Shown: positions 21,401 to 33,077, counted from the first letter of the stretch. The stretch: DNA of 64,000 nt from Castor canadensis (GCF_047511655.1 NC_133395.1:148294318-148358317), one strand, 5' to 3'. Translations and numbers: made by a program. The notes: generated by a model from the sequence alone, not told the origin.

Positions 21401-21489
21401 GCAACTAAAAAAAAGTTCCCAAAAAAACGTTTTTTTCCTTTATTTGAGGGGGTACTAAATATGCTGTATTTTTTGTTATTGTTTTGTTT

Positions 21490-21590
21490 TTATTTTTATC
21501 TTCTTGAGATAGGGTCTTGCTATGTAGCCCAGGTTGGCCTTGGCCTCAGCCCGGATCACAGGCCACCACATCAAGCTCATTGAATATTCT
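21490..21590 (-). repeat. B1-like SINE fragment, minus strand
   Basis: GAGATAGGGTCTTGCTATGT, CAGGTTGGCCTTGGCCTCAG; 5' part deleted. Confidence 0.75.
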
Positions 21591-22840
21591 GACAAGCTAT
21601 CTTTTACTTTATGAGATTTACACATTTGAGGGTAATCTTTTAAATTCATTCAATACCAGTAAATGCTATATTTTACATATATATGACAAACACATAACAA
21701 TAACTCACTGTAAGAAAGCTGTGTTTTTCCTCTTGGATTGTTTTTTAGAGGCACCAGAAATTATTGTTTTTACTTCACCTTAATTAAATTACAACAGGAA
21801 GAGGTGATAAAATTACTGAACTTGGAAGATACATCAAAGTTGTTAGAATATTAAAGTGCAGGAATAAAATAGAAATGCTTTCTGTATTGCCATTTTCACT
21901 TCCTACCACCAGTTAATGTATGTTTTTATAAAGATTTATATAATGCAGTAAAATCCATAATTTATTCTGAATTGGCATGTTCTAGACTAGAAAGCCTGAC
22001 ATATTTCATATATGGACTTTGCCGACTCACTCATTTTTATTTCTCAGAAAAACAGTTCTAGAACTCAGGTTGATTGAGAGCCTACCGGATAAAGTAAAAT
22101 ACATAAAGCAAACAATCTTTACAGTTCCTCTGATTCAGCAGAATTAAGATTTTCTTTTGGCAAAGAAAACTAAATAATGCTCTGAAACTTCTCCAGCACA
22201 GTCAAGAGCAAGCTTTGAACTCCTCCAAATGACCATCCTATATAGGCAGCCTCTGGGGACATAGCCAGAGACCAGCTTGCACTGGCTGTGCCAGAGGTCA
22301 GCCTTGGCATGTTTATCTGCAAAATCAGGACTCACTATTTAAATCTGAAGCAGAATGAGGAGATTAAAATGCAGATAGACTTAAAAAGGAAGGGAATTCT
22401 GATATAGGCTACCATGTGGGCGACGCAAGCATGGTGCAGTGTCAGATGCAGGGTCCCTTCTTCTGCCATGTCCCAGGATGTAGTAACTAATGGGAGTCCT
22501 AGCCTGCCTTGCATGCCCTGTCCCTTTTCATCTAGATGAGACTGGGTGTGTTCAGGGTGGTATGGCCGCAGACTGTCCCTTTCCATTTAACAGATGGCCA
22601 CAGCCCCCACTCTAGGAAACCCTAGGAAGCACTAGGAAGGCAGAAAAACATTTGTGACCCAACCTTGTCCCTCAGACACACACAACAGTCAACCTTTTGG
22701 AAATCCAACTTGCATTCTAACAAGACCTTCAGCCTAGCACACAGCACACCACACACTGATGGAATGGCAGCCTGGATGGGCATCTCCTGCTGAGTGAGCA
22801 CTGTCTGCAGAGTCCATGTTTAAACCAAAGGATGAGGAGC
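21590..22840. other. Unique intergenic stretch
   Basis: No interspersed repeat or coding similarity recognised in about 1.25 kb, which is unusual for this repeat-dense half of the window. Confidence 0.4.
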
Positions 22841-22841
22841 T

Positions 22842-22938
22842 GCCAGAGTGGTCCAAGTGGTAAGAGCACCTGTCTAGCAAGCATGAGGCCCTCAGTTCAA
22901 ACCCCAGGGCTGCCCTCCCCACCCCCCCAAAAAAGAAA
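22842..22938 (+). repeat. ID-like SINE
   Basis: GCCAGAGTGGTCCAAGTGGT, TCAGTTCAAACCCCAGGGCT, poly(C) then poly(A). Confidence 0.8.
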
Positions 22939-23514
22939 AGAAACCAAAAGATGAGATGATGTTTAAACCAAATTGATGTTTGAACTAGCATGAAAGTCCC
23001 CAGAGGTCAGGGGAGAGGGAAAGAGTGAAAGAGTGAGGGTCTTGCTGGCAGAGCAAATAGCATGTGCTTAGAGCAGGAACCACCCAGAAAACTCTGCAGC
23101 CCAGTGTGGTTGCAGAAGAGGCTGGAGGGTCTGGAAGGGTTAGATTGTAATCTGTGGGCAGGAACAGTCTCTCTTTAGTCCCTAGGGGTTCTAAAGTAAA
23201 TGCATGCTGTTAAATTAAACATGTCACTACTTATAAGCAGACCCAGGTTCATGGCTAATGCAGAAATAATTTCTGCCAATCTAACTTTTTACATTCATCT
23301 TCATAACACAAATCAAGTAATATCTACTTTTTATTCTAAGCTACATGATTCTAAATCATGTATTTTACTTAATTGCATAGTTTTTAAAAAAGTTTCAACT
23401 AATTAAGATTTCCTAACTTTATTTTGATTTTGGATAATTTATACAGTGGTAATTCATACTCAAGCTGTATGTAATCCAGTACTTTTCCCATTAAATGTTA
23501 TCTATTTTTATTTA

Positions 23515-23598
23515 TTTTTGCATTGCTGGGGATCTACCCAGGGACTCACACGTGCTAGGCAAGCACTGTATCACTGAGCTATACCTCTAGCCCTCCAT
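23515..23598 (-). repeat. ID-like SINE, minus strand
   Basis: TTGCATTGCTGGGGATCTAC, CACTGAGCTATACCTCTAGC. Confidence 0.78.
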
Positions 23599-23767
23599 GT
23601 CAATTTAAAAGCATTTCTGACTTTGTATAATAGAAGCACAGGGGGAGGTGGAATTGATAATAGTAAGTGGCCACTAAACACCAGCTCCAGCTGGACACTT
23701 TTATATATGTTAGCTCACCCACTTAAGCCTCACAAAGGTTGTGAAGGTGATCTATGTTTTACTTGTT

Positions 23768-23952
23768 CTGGGCAGTAGTGGGATTTGAACTCAGGGCCTG
23801 ATACTTGCTAGGCAGGCATTCTACCACTTGAGCCACTCCACCAGCCCTGTATTGAGTATTTTTGAGATAGGGTCTCAAGAACTATTTGCCCAAGGCTGTC
23901 TTTGAACTGTGATCCTCCTGATCTCTGCCTCCTGAGTAGGTAGGATTACCAG
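23768..23952 (-). repeat. B1/ID composite SINE, minus strand
   Basis: GGCAGTAGTGGGATTTGAAC, CACTTGAGCCACTCCACCAG, GAGATAGGGTCTCAAGAACT. Confidence 0.88.
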
Positions 23953-23964
23953 TGGAAGACCCTA

Positions 23965-24258
23965 TTTGATCATCTTGTGGCAGCCAGGAAGCAGAAAGTA
24001 ACATGGTGGGGCTAGGGACAAATAGCTTTCCAGGGCATGCTTCCAGTGACCTACTTCCCCCACCTTCTACAGTTCTACACCTTTCAGTAATCTATTTAAA
24101 AATTGAATCCACCAATGGATTGATTCATTGATGAAGTTAAGAGACCTCATGATCCAATCACCTCCCCAAAGCCCCACCTCTGAACACTGCTGCATTGGGA
24201 ACCACACCTTCAACACAGGAGCCTTTTGGGGGATACCTTATGTCTAACCACAACATTT
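23965..24258 (+). repeat. Dispersed repeat, tentatively URR1-type DNA transposon
   Basis: CTTCCAGTGACCTACTTCCC, ATGAAGTTAAGAGACCTCAT, CCACCTCTGAACACTGCTGC and ending TGTCTAACCACAACA. Related in layout to, but diverged from, the copies at 3985 and 63219. Confidence 0.6.
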
Positions 24259-24594
24259 AGGAAATGTTGTTTTGTAAATACTTGTCCTATTCCACACATA
24301 GACACAACCCTTGCAGAACCTGCACTGCTGCTTTCCAACCTTGGAAGATGCTCAGTAAATGCTTTAATGAAGGAACTGCAGATGAGAGACAGAGCAGAGA
24401 GAAGGGCCACAGGGAACTCCAGGCTTCTACTCCAGACAAACAGATGGGTTGTGGCCAAAACAGACTTTAAAATGGGAAGCAGGTTTGGTTTCCTTTGTAT
24501 GTTGAGTAAGTATACCCTGGAACAAACTGTCAAGAAGTTTGTGGAATATCCAGGTAAATTTATTCACATTTTCATGAAAAATAGAGATCCTGGG

Positions 24595-24645
24595 GCTTGA
24601 AATCTAGCTCGATGGCTTGCCTAGCATGCGTGAGGCACCAAAACC
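24595..24645 (+). repeat. Truncated ID-like SINE
   Basis: GGCTTGCCTAGCATGCGTGA, then CACCAAAACCC. Confidence 0.55.
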
Positions 24646-24837
24646 CAAATAAGAATAACAGATCTCAGGATCTAGAAAGAGGGGGGATAAAGACGGGAAA
24701 AGTGTAGCCAGTGACAAGTTGCAAACCAGTAGTCAGTGCCAAATCCACGCTATGAAAAGGGTTCCTTTGGTCAGAGCAGTTTGCTTAATAAGTTGTCAGC
24801 TGTTGAAAATTGGGAGATTTCCCCAAAATATCAATGA

Positions 24838-24912
24838 TCGGGGCTGCTCAGTGGAAGAGCACTTGCCTACCATGCACAAGACTTTGGAGTCTTCCTCAGC
24901 ATTGAAAAACAT
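24838..24912 (+). repeat. ID-like SINE
   Basis: GGGGCTGCTCAGTGGAAGAG, CTTGCCTACCATGCACAAGA. Confidence 0.65.
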
Positions 24913-25159
24913 TTCTTTTATTCCTTTTTCTCTTTTCCAACAGAAGTTTACTGGAAGTCAGAAAATGAATTCACTCTGGTAAAACTGTGGCTTGGATAAT
25001 AAATAGGAAGTGCTGAACTATTTTGCCAAAATGATTAACTGACCAAAATGCTGATGAACCACTGCTTTGTCTGTAGGGTAAACAGCTGGAATAATTACTC
25101 TGTTATTTTCTGTTACAACAAAAACAAAATGTGATTAGTACTTTACAATGTAAAAAATA

Positions 25160-25272
25160 ATTTTTGAGACAAGGTCTTGATATGTAGCCCAGGCTGGCCT
25201 CGAACTTGTGAACATCCTGTTTCAGCTCCCAAGGTCTGGGATTACGGGAATGCATCACCATTCCTGGCTCAA
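25160..25272 (-). repeat. B1-like SINE, minus strand
   Basis: TTTTTGAGACAAGGTCTTGA, CCAGGCTGGCCTCGAACTTG. Confidence 0.85.
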
Positions 25273-25277
25273 AAGTA

Positions 25278-25372
25278 CTTCTGGGACTGAAGGTGTGGCT
25301 CAGCAGTAGAGCCACTGCTTTCCAAGAGCAAACCGTGAGTTTGAATACCAGTTCCACAAAAAAAGACAAATA
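25278..25372 (+). repeat. ID-like SINE
   Basis: GGGACTGAAGGTGTGGCTCA, GAGTTTGAATACCAGTTCCA. Confidence 0.78.
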
Positions 25373-25882
25373 AAAGTACTTCTGATCTACATTGTTCTAA
25401 ACTTGCAACCCTCCTGTGAGTAAGTACCAGCTTTCTTATTACATGGTAGCTCCACTTGTGTGGAGATTCTGGAGATTCCAGATCTGTACCATTTGCACAG
25501 GCCAGAACAAGCCAACTGCTGTCACCAGCAAATCAAGACTGGAAGTATTTGAAAAACAGGAAAAGCATGAGGAAAATGCCTTGCATTAGTGACTCTCAAG
25601 TGCAATGTCACTTGAACAATGTTCATTGTCTTAGAAAAATGAACAAATTGGGCAATCCCAGGTGTGATGCTGAGGGGGGAAATAAAAATTCATTCACTCA
25701 ATAATAATTCACTGAAGATCATGTTCCAGGTACTCTGTCAAATACTAGGGTTATGAAAATTGGTAATACCTTGCTTACTGTTGACCTTGAAGGGTCTGTA
25801 ATACAGAATCATATAATGAAGCTCAGATTTGTTTTCAGATTTCCTATGATTTTTAACTTTTAGTCATCTGTTTTATCCATTG

Positions 25883-26185
25883 TAGATTTTTTTTTGAGAC
25901 AGGGTTTCACTATGTAGCCTAGTCTGTTCTCAAACTTTTTTTTGGTGGTATTGAGGCTTGAAATCAGGGCCGGCACTCTACTGCTTGAACCACTCTGCCT
26001 TTTTTGTGTGTTGGGTATTTTTGAGATAGGGTCTCACTTTTTGCCCAGGGTGGCCTCAAGTCTTGGTCCTCCTTGATGTCTGACTCCTGAGCAGCTAGAA
26101 TTATAGGTATGAGCCATGGGTGCCCCAAATGCCTTGGCCTCTTGAGTGCTGGGATTACATGTGTGGGCCACCATGCCCAGTGCCC
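25883..26185 (-). repeat. B1-like SINE split by a B1/ID composite SINE, both minus strand
   Basis: Outer B1: TTGAGACAGGGTTTCACTAT at 25890s resumes at CCTTGGCCTCTTGAGTGCTG near 26130. Inner composite (about 25937-26118): TTTTTGGTGGTATTGAGGCT to TTATAGGTATGAGCCATGGG. Confidence 0.82.
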
Positions 26186-26284
26186 TGTTGTGTATCTTAA
26201 ACTAGTTTCATCTTTGATGTTCCTATATGATAACCCAATATACTGTCATTTATATAGGAATATATAAAAGTAGGCAGAGGGCTG

Positions 26285-26375
26285 GGCTGTAACAGCTCAC
26301 TGGCAGAGCACTTGGTTAGCATGTTCGAGGCCCGAGGTTTGATTCTTGGCATTGCAGAAACCCAACAAAACAAGT
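26285..26375 (+). repeat. ID-like SINE
   Basis: GGCTGGGCTGTAACAGCTCA, CGAGGTTTGATTCTTGGCAT. Confidence 0.7.
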
Positions 26376-26379
26376 GTGT

Positions 26380-27215
26380 AGAAGGAAAAGGTGAGAAAAG
26401 AGCTGTGGATATGATGTGTGAAAACCTGAGACAGTTCCTTTATGAAATCTACTATGAGGGTTTTAATGGGGTCATCCAGGAAGACCCATGGTCAAAACTC
26501 TGGAAGAGCCTGGGAAGACCAATGTCTCCAAACCTCTCCAAGGGATGTTACTTATTGAGTCTTTTTCAACTAGGACCATTACTCAAGAGCTCTAGAAAGA
26601 TAAAAGGCAGGGAAGAGAGAGATGTAAAAAAAAAAAGACAGAAATCAAAGACGAATCTCAACCTCCATCTGTGCCTCAGTTTCTCTGAGTGCCCATCAAT
26701 AATGCTCTGTGCTGTTGATCTTGAGAGGAGGGTTTATCCTCCCATGCTACCCATCCACACCAAGGTGCTGTGTGCTGGTACCCACACCCACACACCCACA
26801 CCACACCCCACACAGTTTGATGGTTGTTCTGAATCTTAGCCTGAGATTAACAATCAGTCCTAACACCGACACTTAGGTTTTTAGACATGCACTCCATGTA
26901 GGTGCTGAAATTCTCAAATATTCCTCTGTTAGCACCTCACCTCCTTGACTACCCCCTGTCCAACTGCCCCACAGACATTTTTCTGGGAGCACAAGACAGC
27001 AGGAAAAGCCTGTGGAGCCGTGGGTGTGCAGAACTTTGCAGGTTCCTGTACCAGCCCTGCACCACACTCAAGGTTTCTGCTCCAGCTCCACAGGCAGGAA
27101 TAGGAGACCAATCTTTCCCCTGAAGGTAAAAACATTGCTAACCCTCAAGGACAGCTGGCCGAAGTGTTAGGATTACTCTACAGTTACTGCTATATTCACA
27201 GGAAAAAACGATGTT
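26380..27215. other. Intergenic, unassigned; short (CCACA)n-like tract at 26789-26817
   Basis: No family recognised. The plus-strand open frame 26312-26839 starts inside the ID copy and has no known motif. Confidence 0.4.
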
Positions 27216-27219
27216 GTAT

Positions 27220-27303
27220 TTTACTCCCCCACCACATGCTGGGGAGCCAAGGTCTCTAGCATGCTAGGCAAGTCCTCATCAATGAGCTGCACCTCCAGCC
27301 CCT
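27220..27303 (-). repeat. ID-like SINE, minus strand
   Basis: ATGCTGGGGAGCCAAGGTCT, ATGAGCTGCACCTCCAGCCC. Confidence 0.65.
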
Positions 27304-27507
27304 TGTTTTACTTTTCATGGCAATAATGCATTTCTTGAGACTCTCATCTTTGAACATTATCATCACATGAATTACCCAACAGCTGCCCCTCTGTCCCTGT
27401 AAGTCTGAAGGCATATGCCAATACTGTCTTAGGTGAGACGCTATGGGTCACCCAGAAAAAACTTCCTTTTGGGTAAGTCTTCAACACCAGTAACATTTAG
27501 AGTCTTT

Positions 27508-27615
27508 TTTTTTTCTCATTTTCCTTATTCTCTTCCTCCTTCTTTGAGGTGCTGGGAATGGAACCCAGGGTCCTATGCTAGACAAACAGCACTGACCCAC
27601 ACTCCCTGCCCTATA
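27508..27615 (-). repeat. ID-like SINE, minus strand
   Basis: GAGGTGCTGGGAATGGAACC, GACCCACACTCCCTGCCCT. Confidence 0.7.
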
Positions 27616-27619
27616 GTCA

Positions 27620-27822
27620 TATATATATATATTTTTTTTTGTGCTCATGGCTTCACGCTTGCAAAGCAGGCACTTTACCCACTTGTGCCACACCTACAGT
27701 CCATTTTGCTCTGGTTATTTTGGAGATGGGGGAGGGGAGTTCACAAATTATTTGTCTGGACTGGCTTCAAACCGTGATCCTCCCAATCTCATGCAGGCAT
27801 GAAGCACTGGCACCTGGCTTAG
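27620..27822 (-). repeat. B1/ID composite SINE, minus strand, diverged
   Basis: GCTTGCAAAGCAGGCACTTT, CTTGTGCCACACCTACAGTC, TGGAGATGGGGGAGGGGAGT, TGATCCTCCCAATCTCATGC. Confidence 0.7.
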
Positions 27823-27829
27823 TTAGTTT

Positions 27830-28330
27830 CAGTCCCTTGAGAATATTGAATTAATGCAGAAGCCAATGTAAATAAGAATATTGCCTTAAGGTGGAACACT
27901 GTTCTCTAAATGCAACAGAAATAGTATGGTTGCCTATTCATGTGTCTAAAATATTTCCTTTATATGTAATAGATCAGAGTAGAAAAGGAATTGCATGACT
28001 TGGAGGGATGAGGCCTACAGAAATTTACCTTAATCTATTACCTTGATAAAACACTTCGGAATTTGCAAAGCACTTTGATATATTATACCTTATTTAACCC
28101 TCAGACAGCCCTTTAAAAATATCCAAAACCCCTTTCTTAACATTATTTGGAACAAACAGGCATAAATTCCGTGCTCCTAGTGATACTAGCCTAATACTTG
28201 TCTTTGTGTTTTTGCTGTGGCTTGAGGGGAAATTAGTAAAACTTTTTCTTTCTCTTTTTATTTTCAGAAATTTTGCACCTCAGTTTCTCCATGGGTTAAT
28301 TTGGAGAACTGCAATATTAATATAAATAAA
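27830..28330. other. Mostly unique intergenic; MIR-like piece near 28040-28115
   Basis: GCAAAGCACTTTGATATATT and TTATTTAACCCTCAGACAGC recall MIR in reverse; otherwise nothing recognised. Confidence 0.4.
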
Positions 28331-28334
28331 CTAG

Positions 28335-28745
28335 TAAAGTTATGTTAAGTAAGATAAGCCAGAGGCAGAAAGACAAATGTCACATATTCTTACTCATATG
28401 TAGAAGCTAAAAAAGCTGATTTTGAGGAAGAGGGTACAGCAATGATTACTAGGGACCAGGCAGGAGAGGCAGAGATGTTGGATAATGGATTAAGTAAAGG
28501 AACAAGTTGTAGCATTCCAAGCATAGTGCAGTAACTATCGTCTATTTAATGAAGAACTAGGAAAGAGGAACTTGAAGGCTCCAAACAAAAAGAAATGATA
28601 ATGAGATGGAAATGCTGATTACCCTCATTTTACCAATATACATACACATATGTATGTACTGAAATGTCACACTATGCACATCAATTATACAATTCTTATG
28701 AATCCACTAAAAAGAAAAAAATACAACAAACAAATCAGTCAAGGC
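28335..28745 (+). mobile_element. L1 3' fragment
   Basis: TAAGTAAGATAAGCCAGAGG, ACTCATATGTAGAAGCTAAA, CAAAAAGAAATGATAATGAG and ATCAATTATACAATTCTTAT match the order of an L1MA-like 3' end. Confidence 0.75.
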
Positions 28746-28749
28746 AATT

Positions 28750-29340
28750 GGTCCACAAACGTCTTAATCTGTTGAAATGAGAGTTAATGTTTGACAGCAC
28801 TACAGACTGTCTTAAGAGTAAGCCTTGCACCACAGCTCGCCCCCTCAGTACAGGTCAGAAGGATGAGTCATTGAGCTCAGGAGGACAGAACTGCTGTGCC
28901 AGCTTGAACAAGCCACAACTTCATGGCCAGGACTGCAGAACTGTGGCTTTTGCTTCTGGCAAGGCAGAAAAAAGCAGCAGCTGAGCAGATGAGAAAGTAA
29001 GAAAAAGGAAAAGGCTGTCTGTTACCTGAAATCACACTGGGTTTTGGCTGGTCCAAAAGCTATTTCTCCTTTCAAAGTCACTTTGTGAGCATTGACCATA
29101 CTAGAATAATCAGCATTCTCTGTGGCTGGCTGAAGCGTGAGTCAGGATTCTAAATTCTGGCTGCAGTGCTGGGGAAAATGGAAGCATCAGGGAAAGAGGA
29201 TCATGATGTCAGCAGTTTCCCAGGCCTGTCAAAATGCTGAAAAACAAGGCTAGTTTTTGCAATGCAATGAGCACATCATGATGCCTCAAAAACTAAGGCA
29301 AAACATTTGACAAAAGCAAATCTGAGGGTTTTGGGCACCT
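28750..29340. other. Unique intergenic stretch
   Basis: No repeat or coding match recognised. The short plus frame at 28787-28984 has no known motif. Confidence 0.35.
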
Positions 29341-29544
29341 GTCCTCAAGCAGGTAGAAGTTTTGATATGCTCTGCCTAGCACAGAACCTCTGCAGCAATT
29401 AAAGCATACCACTGGCACTTAATGATGGAAGAGCAATAAAGGCTATGAAGTATGGGGGCATCAGTGTGCACAAATTCAAAATAAATGAAGCTCCCACTCC
29501 TATAACTGACAAAGGATTGATAATTCAGAGCATATAAAAACCTT

Positions 29545-29638
29545 GGGATAGGGATGTAGCTCAATGGTAGTACTTGTCTAGCATCCCTGAGGCCCTGGGT
29601 TCCATCCCTAGCACCATGAGCAAACAAAAACACAAAGT
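29545..29638 (+). repeat. ID-like SINE in L1
   Basis: GGGATGTAGCTCAATGGTAG, CCTGGGTTCCATCCCTAGCA. Confidence 0.82.
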
Positions 29639-29759
29639 AGTAAGAAAAAGACAAACAACCCAATAGAAGAAAAATGTTCAACTCCATTGGTAATCCAGGA
29701 ATGCTAACTGAAAAATGATGCCAAATGGAAGTTTATGTTCACACAAAAACCTGTACATG

Positions 29760-29830
29760 AGGGCTGGCAGAATACCTGCCTAGCAATCGTGAGGCCCTGA
29801 GTTCAAAACCCAGTGCCGCCAAGAAACCCT
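29760..29830 (+). repeat. ID-like SINE in L1, head deleted
   Basis: GGGCTGGCAGAATACCTGCC, GAGTTCAAAACCCAGTGCCG. Confidence 0.78.
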
Positions 29831-30037
29831 GTACACCAATGTTCATAACAACTTTATTTATCATAGCCAAAATCCAGAAATAATATAGGGGGTCCCTCAA
29901 TGTGTGGTGGTTAAGCACATGTGCATACCACAGGATATCAGCACCAAAGGAATGGATTGTTGAGATATGCAATAACTTGGATGGATCTCCAAGGAATTTT
30001 TGCTGAAGGAAAAAAGCCAACCTCAAAAGGCTACATA

Positions 30038-30118
30038 CTGTTTATATATGTTTATATATATATATATATGTATATATGTTTATATATATATGTTTATATA
30101 TATAAATTTATATATAAC
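30038..30118. repeat. (TA)n / TATATATG microsatellite
   Basis: Imperfect TA-rich run with TATATATGTTTATATA units. Confidence 0.9.
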
Positions 30119-30227
30119 AAATGCCTGGCTACATAGTATTTTTAAAAGGATAAAATTTTGGGAATGGAGAACAGGGATTAAAGAGGAGGAGGAGGGAAGG
30201 AGGGAAGTAGATATGGCTATAAAAAAG

Positions 30228-30435
30228 CAACAGGAGGCTACCCACTGGTGGCCTGTAATTCCAGCTACTCAGGAGGAGGCAGAGAGCAGAAGGGTTGCAG
30301 TTTGAAACCAGCCTGGGCAAATAGTTCATGAGACCCTGTCTTGAAAAAAACCAATCACAAAAAGGGGCTGGTGGAGTGGCTCAAGGTGTAGGCCCTGAGT
30401 TCAAGCCCCAGCACTGCAAAAAAAAAAAAGAAAAA
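30228..30435 (+). repeat. B1/ID composite SINE
   Basis: GGCCTGTAATTCCAGCTACT, AGTTCATGAGACCCTGTCTT, GGGGCTGGTGGAGTGGCTCA. Confidence 0.88.
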
Positions 30436-30454
30436 GCAGCAGGAAAGATACTCA

Positions 30455-30512
30455 AGACCTTATGCCTCATGCTTGCTAGGCTCTACCACTTGAGCCACAC
30501 ACCCAGTATATA
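30455..30512 (-). repeat. ID-like SINE fragment, minus strand
   Basis: GCTTGCTAGGCTCTACCACT, TGAGCCACACACCCAGT. Confidence 0.65.
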
Positions 30513-30701
30513 GGAGTGATAATTATGTGGAACCTGTTCTGAATCTTGAATGTGGAAGTATATACATGGACTGACTTACACAAAAGCTGTACAACTAAGT
30601 AACACACACACACACATACACTCACACAAAAAGTGAGTACAAATAAAACTGGGGAAATCTGAACAAAACAGTAGATTGTATCAATTTATTTGTTTGACCT
30701 T

Positions 30702-30790
30702 TTATTTTTTGGCAGTACTGGAGTTTGAACTCGGGGCCTCATGCTTGGTAGGCAGGCACTCTACACTTGAGCCACTCCATCAGAACCTAT
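30702..30790 (-). repeat. ID-like SINE, minus strand
   Basis: GGCAGTACTGGAGTTTGAAC, GAGCCACTCCATCAGAACC. Confidence 0.85.
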
Positions 30791-30881
30791 ATATTTTAGT
30801 TACCTAAAACAAAAATGTTCTCTTTTGTAGTTACAATTTGTAATTGAAAGACATTTTCACCATATAAACATTTAGAGTCAA

Positions 30882-31100
30882 ATCTAGGTGTCGTTGGCTC
30901 ACACCTATAATCCTAGCTACTTGAGAGGCTGGGATGAGAGGATCCTGATTTGAGGCTAGCCTGGAGAAAGAGTTCTCGAGACCCCATCTCCAAAATAACC
31001 AGAGCAAAACTGAGTAGAGGTGTGGCTCAAGCTGTAAATCACCTGCTTTGCCGGTGTGAAACACTGAGGTCAAACCTTAGGCCCATTAAAAAAGAAAAAA
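30882..31100 (+). repeat. B1/ID composite SINE
   Basis: GGTGTCGTTGGCTCACACCT, GAGGTGTGGCTCAAGCTGTA, GAGGTCAAACCTTAG. Confidence 0.82.
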
Positions 31101-31591
31101 AAAAGTCTAATGTTAGTTTTTCTTAAATTGAAGTCTGAGCATGCTTCTAAACTAAGGTATTCTTTTTCCTTGTTATCTAAAACTAGGTATTTACTGATTC
31201 ATTCTTACCAAACTCACAAGTGACTAATTTATAAATTGGAAGTTTCATTGTGTTAATGTCCAAAGCAAAGGGCTGAAGACACAATGAACAAATAGGTAGT
31301 ATGAGATGTGGGCTCTGCTTTTCTTCTCATCTTTGTAATTAGTTGCATTACTCAGGTCTCAAGCATAGGTAACAGCCTCTTATGAGATATGGGTGGCACC
31401 ATGTTAAAAGCATCAGCTCTTTTTTGGATTTGTAGAACCCTTTACAACTTTGTAAGTCTCCCTTTCTCATTTAAAATGAAGAGATACTTTTCTAAATCTT
31501 AGATTCTAATTCACCTAATTATATAGTAATTTTTAAAATTAAACTTTAAAACTGGTTATATTATTTTTGTAGATTATGGCACTTCATGTCA

Positions 31592-31785
31592 ACTTTTTTT
31601 TTTTTTTGGTGGGACTGGGGTTTGACCTCAGGGTTTTGAATTTGTAAAGCAGGTGCTCTACTGCTTGAGCCACACCTCCAGTCTATTTTGCTCCAGATAT
31701 TTTGGAAATGGGGTCTTGTCTTGAACTTCAATTCTCCTGATCTAAGCCTTCCGAGTAGCTAGGATTACAGGCATGAGGAAATGGC
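31592..31785 (-). repeat. B1/ID composite SINE, minus strand
   Basis: GGTGGGACTGGGGTTTGACC, TGAGCCACACCTCCAGTCTA, TTTTGGAAATGGGGTCTTGT. Confidence 0.85.
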
Positions 31786-31837
31786 ACTCAGTTGATATGA
31801 AATTACTTTTTAAAATTCTTATTCTATTTTATTTATT

Positions 31838-31918
31838 TTTTGTGGTTCTGGGGATCAAACTCAGGACTTTGTGCATGGTAGGCAAGTGTTCTACCACTGA
31901 ACTATATTCCTAGCCCAC
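31838..31918 (-). repeat. ID-like SINE, minus strand
   Basis: GTGGTTCTGGGGATCAAACT, CACTGAACTATATTCCTAGC. Confidence 0.8.
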
Positions 31919-32184
31919 TTTCTGTCTCTTTTTGTTTTTAAATGAATGCATCTACTTTTAAGGAGAAAAAAAGAAGTTTTGCTCTGAAACTTTAAAAACT
32001 ATTTCCAAATAAAGCTTTTCTCTAACCAGTTAGTTCACTGTAGAGTTTGTTCCAATTCGAGGGCACAGAGGCGGCTTGTTAACTGATGGAACACTCCCAC
32101 AGTTGTGAAGTGTTTCACATTTTTCTTGTCCCTGTAAAGAATCAGTGGGAAATTGTAGAATTAGGTCTCAATGAACACCAGGAG

Positions 32185-32395
32185 GCCAGAAGCATTGTGG
32201 TTATGCATACAGGCAGCCTGTGTGTGAAGCATGGTCAGTCATTTATTCACTTTCTTACCCTGGGCAGATTACTTAAACTCTCTGAACACTTTCCTCCTGC
32301 GGATAATGAAAGCACTTATTGCATAGGGGCTTTGTGAAAAGTTCAGAAAGGTTATGAAAAGTGGCACATAGTACTCAATAAACAAAATCAGATGG
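32185..32395 (+). repeat. MIR
   Basis: CCCTGGGCAGATTACTTAAA, CTCTCTGAACACTTTCCTCC, GGCACATAGTACTCAATAAA: the MIR core and 3' end in order. Confidence 0.78.
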
Positions 32396-32807
32396 GACTG
32401 TAATAGTAATTACTTGAGGCAGGCATTGTTATAAGAGCTCTCTGTATCTGCATATATGGTTTTAATGATTAGCATTCTCTGTAGTACAGATCCCTGTTTC
32501 AGGCATTGTCTCAGTCACTGATTCTGCTTCAGAAGAGGTAGAAATAAAGTTATTCTCCACAACCTTAGCTTAGAACACACTTTCCAAGTAAAGCCATAGA
32601 GCACAGTTTCCCTGCTGGCAGAGAAAACAAGACAGGGGAAGATTTATCTGTCATCTCGACTTAACTGCAGAGCCTAAGGCATGTGCCATGCAGCTGGGCA
32701 TTTAAACTGCAATGAAGAGTGGAGAAGTGTTGTTGCTTAACTGCTTTGAGCAGGAATCTTGGATCATGCTGAGTCACAGCATTTTAGCTGGCCTTCTCCC
32801 AAATGAT

Positions 32808-32998
32808 ACTTTTTTTGTGGTGTTGGGGATAGAACCTCAGGCCTTGTACACACTAGGCAAGTGCTCTACCGCTGAACCCCAGTCCTTAAGCTTTTGAAAC
32901 AAGGTCTCACTATGTAGTTCAGACTGGCCTTAAACTTGTGATCCTCCTTCCTCAGCCTCCTATGTGCTGGAATTACAGGCATGTATACCATGTCTGGA
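32808..32998 (-). repeat. ID-like SINE and B1-like SINE, minus strand
   Basis: GTTGGGGATAGAACCTCAGG, CCGCTGAACCCCAGTCCTTA, AAACAAGGTCTCACTATGTA, GTGCTGGAATTACAGGCATG. Confidence 0.82.
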
Positions 32999-33077
32999 AA
33001 ACACTTAATATTTTCTTATGATCCTTAATATACTGCATGTTCATCAAGGGCAAGGTCTAAGTCATAACTAGTTACTG

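Larger units (their letters stand above)
29480..30025 (+). mobile_element. L1 ORF2 3' remnant, interrupted by two ID-like SINEs
   Basis: AAAAATGTTCAACTCCATTG, CATAACAACTTTATTTATCA, AACTTGGATGGATCTCCAAG and CTCAAAAGGCTACATACTG follow L1 order. Confidence 0.7.

Noticed and set aside
26312-26839. 175-codon plus-strand frame
   Set aside because: Its start lies within an ID-like SINE and the end runs into a CCACA-rich tract; no conserved motif is visible.
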